This document shows, one piece after another, positions 4,592-6,186 of a DNA stretch of 6,186 nt. The stretch's first letter is position 1. Every line of letters begins with the position of its first letter. The notes below the pieces were generated by a model. It had not been told where the DNA came from, made no database searches, and saw only the letters and a program-made list of their open reading frames with translations. The stretch comes from an uncultured Clostridia bacterium. GTDB lineage: Bacteria; Bacillota; Clostridia; Oscillospirales; CAG-272. Made by a program: the position numbers and the translations under genes. The stretch lies in contig CAMOLD010000080.1 in NCBI GenBank assembly GCA_946618395.1, positions 1-6,186 of the forward strand. The letters run 5' to 3'.

Positions 4592-4622
4592 GTAAAAAAA
4601 CAGAAAGAAACATAAAAAAGGC

Positions 4623-4658
4623 TTGCAAAATAGGGAGAATATTGATATAATAAAAATG
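4623..4658 (+). promoter_or_regulatory. Sigma-A promoter of the lipoprotein gene
   Basis: TTGCAA (4623-4628), a 17-nt spacer and TATAAT (4646-4651) predict a start near 4658. The leader of about 70 nt ends in the ribosome binding site AGGAGG (4712-4717), 11 nt before the ATG. No riboswitch-like structure or CpG-centred operator is recognisable in the leader. Confidence 0.82.
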
Positions 4659-4728
4659 TTATCATTCAAGCGGCGTATTCTGATGTGGCGGCGCATTTTT
4701 TATTTCATTTCAGGAGGACGAGAAAAAA

Positions 4729-6186
4729 ATGAAAAAAGTCACACTCGTTTTGGCTTTGCTTTTGGCAGTAGCCATGCTTTTTTCGGCGTGCGAAGGCAGG
4801 ATTGTTCCCAAAAAGAACGACCTGTCGGCGCTCAAATGGTCGAACGAGCTTGCATTTGAACGAGCGCAGGAATTGGGCTATGAAGGAACGCTGGACGAGT
4901 TCCTTGCCCAGTTGCAGGGCGCTCCCGGCGAGCCCGGCAAGGATGGTGTCGGCATCTCCACGCTCCTCATTGACTCCGAGGGCAAGCTGGTTGTTGTTTT
5001 GACCAACGGGCAAACCGTCAACCTTGGTGTTGTCAAGGGCGAAAAGGGAGAAAAAGGTGACCCCGGCGTTGGTATTGCCAAAACCGAAATCAACAATCAG
5101 GGCGAGCTGATCATCACTTTGACTGACGGAACAGAGAACAATCTTGGAAAAGTTGTTGGTCAGAACGGCAAGGATGGCGACAAAGGCGACACCGGCGTTG
5201 GCGTTGCTTCCGTTGAATTTGACCAAAACGGGGACATCGTTGTTGTTTACACCAACGGGAAAACCGAGGTGAAACATATGCTCACAAAGTTGCAATCCGA
5301 AACACCGCCCACCTGCGGAGACTACGGAGAAATTGAGATTTATGGTTGTGCCCTCTGCCACAGATACTTTGATGCAGAAGAAAACGAACTTACCATTACC
5401 AAAGAGGATGATACACTCATTCCTCCTACCGGCAAACACACCTACGGCAACTGGATTGCCGAAACGGCAACCACAAAAGGGCACTATCAATGCTCGGTTT
5501 GCGGCAAGAATTTTGATGAAAACTACAACGAACTGGATGGTATAGAAAAAGAAGAAGAGGATCTTGCTCCGCTTCCCAAAGCCGACTATTCCAGCAAGAC
5601 CTATACCATTCTGTATCGCCAAGGTCAGCGGTATGAGGAAGAATGGATTGGCGAAAGCGGCAGTCCCGACGTTATCAGCGCAAGCATTGCGCTCCGCAAC
5701 CAAAAGGTGCAGAACCGCTACGGCGTTACATTGGATTTTGACACCGGAAGAACCACTCCCGACTGGAGCGAGTTTTGGAGGAAAGTGACCGTCAACACCA
5801 CCGATGATATTTACCAGCTGATCGCCGGGCAGACCTACCAGCTGGCAGGCTCCTCGGTGCAGGGGTATTGCCTCAACTGGCTCAATTCGGAGCAAATTCC
5901 GGTTGTTAACTTGGAGAAGGAATGGTGGGACGGCGAATTTACCCGCGCCGCAAGCTATAAGAACTGCTCCTACATTGCAACCGGCCCGCTTTCCTTGACC
6001 GATATGTATTCCTCGGCGTGCATCTTCTTCAACAAACGGTTGCTCAACAATGCGTTGGACTATAAATCGGATGACTCGACCGCCGACCTTTACAATTTGG
6101 TTAAAGAGGGCAGATGGACGCTGGATAAACTGATTGAGTATGCCGCAAACTGCACCGACGCAGTGGAGGGCGCCGAAGACGCTTCT
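4729..6186 (+). CDS. Lipoprotein: collagen-like stalk plus Cys/His segment plus solute-binding domain (C-terminus missing)
   Basis: The frame is open for 486 residues to the window edge. Residues 1-20 are a lipoprotein signal peptide (MKKVTLVLAL start, LFSAC lipobox) with Cys21 as the lipidation site, so the mature protein is anchored on the outer face of the membrane. After a linker come three units starting at Gly64, Gly104 and Gly144, exactly 40 residues apart. Each is Gly-X-Y triplets ending in GVG, followed by a beta-strand-like segment such as KLVVVLTNGQTVNLG. Residues 196-258 hold a Cys/His-rich segment (Cys196, CALC at 207-210, HTYGNW at 237-242, CSVC at 255-258). An acidic linker (EKEEEDL) then leads into a region resembling family-1 extracellular solute-binding proteins: YTILYRQG, VQNRYGV, YQLIAG, ATGPLSLTDMY, FFNKRLL and LVKEGRWTLDKLIEYA. 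It is probably the ligand receptor of an ABC importer whose permease genes may follow to the right. The ligand is unknown. The collagen-like stalk is unusual in such receptors. Confidence 0.88.
   Translation, partial: MKKVTLVLALLLAVAMLFSACEGRIVPKKNDLSALKWSNELAFERAQELGYEGTLDEFLAQLQGAPGEPGKDGVGISTLLIDSEGKLVVVLTNGQTVNLGVVKGEKGEKGDPGVGIAKTEINNQGELIITLTDGTENNLGKVVGQNGKDGDKGDTGVGVASVEFDQNGDIVVVYTNGKTEVKHMLTKLQSETPPTCGDYGEIEIYGCALCHRYFDAEENELTITKEDDTLIPPTGKHTYGNWIAETATTKGHYQCSVCGKNFDENYNELDGIEKEEEDLAPLPKADYSSKTYTILYRQGQRYEEEWIGESGSPDVISASIALRNQKVQNRYGVTLDFDTGRTTPDWSEFWRKVTVNTTDDIYQLIAGQTYQLAGSSVQGYCLNWLNSEQIPVVNLEKEWWDGEFTRAASYKNCSYIATGPLSLTDMYSSACIFFNKRLLNNALDYKSDDSTADLYNLVKEGRWTLDKLIEYAANCTDAVEGAEDAS
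4918..5283 (+). repeat. Three tandem 40-residue collagen-like/beta units inside the lipoprotein gene
   Basis: The units begin at nucleotides 4918, 5038 and 5158, a 120-nt period. Their triplet blocks read GAPGEPGKDGVG, GEKGEKGDPGVG and GQNGKDGDKGDTGVG, the third having one extra triplet. The beta-like segments (SEGKLVVVLTNG, NQGELIITLTDG and QNGDIVVVYTNG) align closely. The DNA copies have diverged more than the proteins, so this is an old duplication kept by selection rather than a recent slippage event. Charged X/Y residues (E, K, D) resemble other bacterial collagen-like triplets, which can trimerise without hydroxyproline. Confidence 0.9.

Noticed and set aside
3858..4595. Plus-strand 245-codon frame opposite the histidine phosphatase gene
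   Set aside because: The minus strand encodes both catalytic His motifs with a promoter and ribosome binding site; the plus frame has none of these.
4530..4628. N-terminal extension of the phosphatase to an upstream Met at 4628
   Set aside because: It would translate the -35/-10 region, gives a hydrophobic and Lys-rich sequence foreign to the family, and ignores the ribosome binding site in front of 4529.
4652..4728. Riboswitch or T-box in the lipoprotein leader
   Set aside because: The leader is only about 70 nt and shows no conserved aptamer, T-box sequence or terminator/antiterminator pair.
4705..5895. Minus-strand 396-codon frame opposite the lipoprotein gene
   Set aside because: The plus strand carries the signal peptide, lipobox, triplet repeats and ribosome binding site. 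The antisense frame shows only mirror-image low-complexity sequence and has no plausible start signals.

Overview
The window reads as a piece of chromosome from an anaerobic, low- to mid-GC Gram-positive bacterium, most likely a Clostridia-type Bacillota. This is inferred from four things: a glycyl radical enzyme (oxygen-sensitive chemistry), a tRNA cluster in the order Val-Asp-Phe-Gly-Cys with encoded CCA ends, textbook sigma-A promoters with 17-bp spacers in A/T-rich intergenic DNA, and a lipoprotein-type solute-binding protein. No species-level assignment is possible from the sequence alone.

Left part (1-2700, all minus strand). A LacI-family repressor gene (1634-2638) lies upstream of a partial gene for a glycyl radical enzyme of the pyruvate-formate-lyase-like superfamily (1-1448, C-terminus beyond the left edge). 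Each gene has its own strong promoter. Just downstream of the enzyme's predicted start site lies a 24-bp inverted repeat (11 of 12 pairs match) centred on CpG, the layout expected for a LacI-family operator. The simplest model is a local repressor-enzyme switch. A 51-nt hairpin-forming repeat follows the repressor stop codon.

Middle part (2701-3780). About 360 bp without a gene (2701-3060) is packed with short palindromes and includes what looks like an inverted, degenerate copy of a tRNA-Cys 3' end. Then comes a minus-strand tRNA operon, in transcription order Val(TAC), Asp(GTC), Phe(GAA), Gly(GCC), Cys(GCA). It is driven by two tandem promoters sharing a 26-bp exact repeat. One intrinsic terminator lies between Gly and Cys and another follows Cys.

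Right part (3780-6186). A histidine-phosphatase-family gene (3807-4529, minus) has its own promoter and no visible terminator before the tRNA promoters. Divergent from it, a lipoprotein gene (4729 to beyond the right edge) encodes a mosaic protein: lipoprotein signal peptide, three 40-residue units each made of collagen-like Gly-X-Y triplets plus a beta-strand-like segment, a Cys/His-rich putative zinc-binding segment, and the start of an ABC-transporter-type solute-binding domain. This architecture is the most unusual item in the window.
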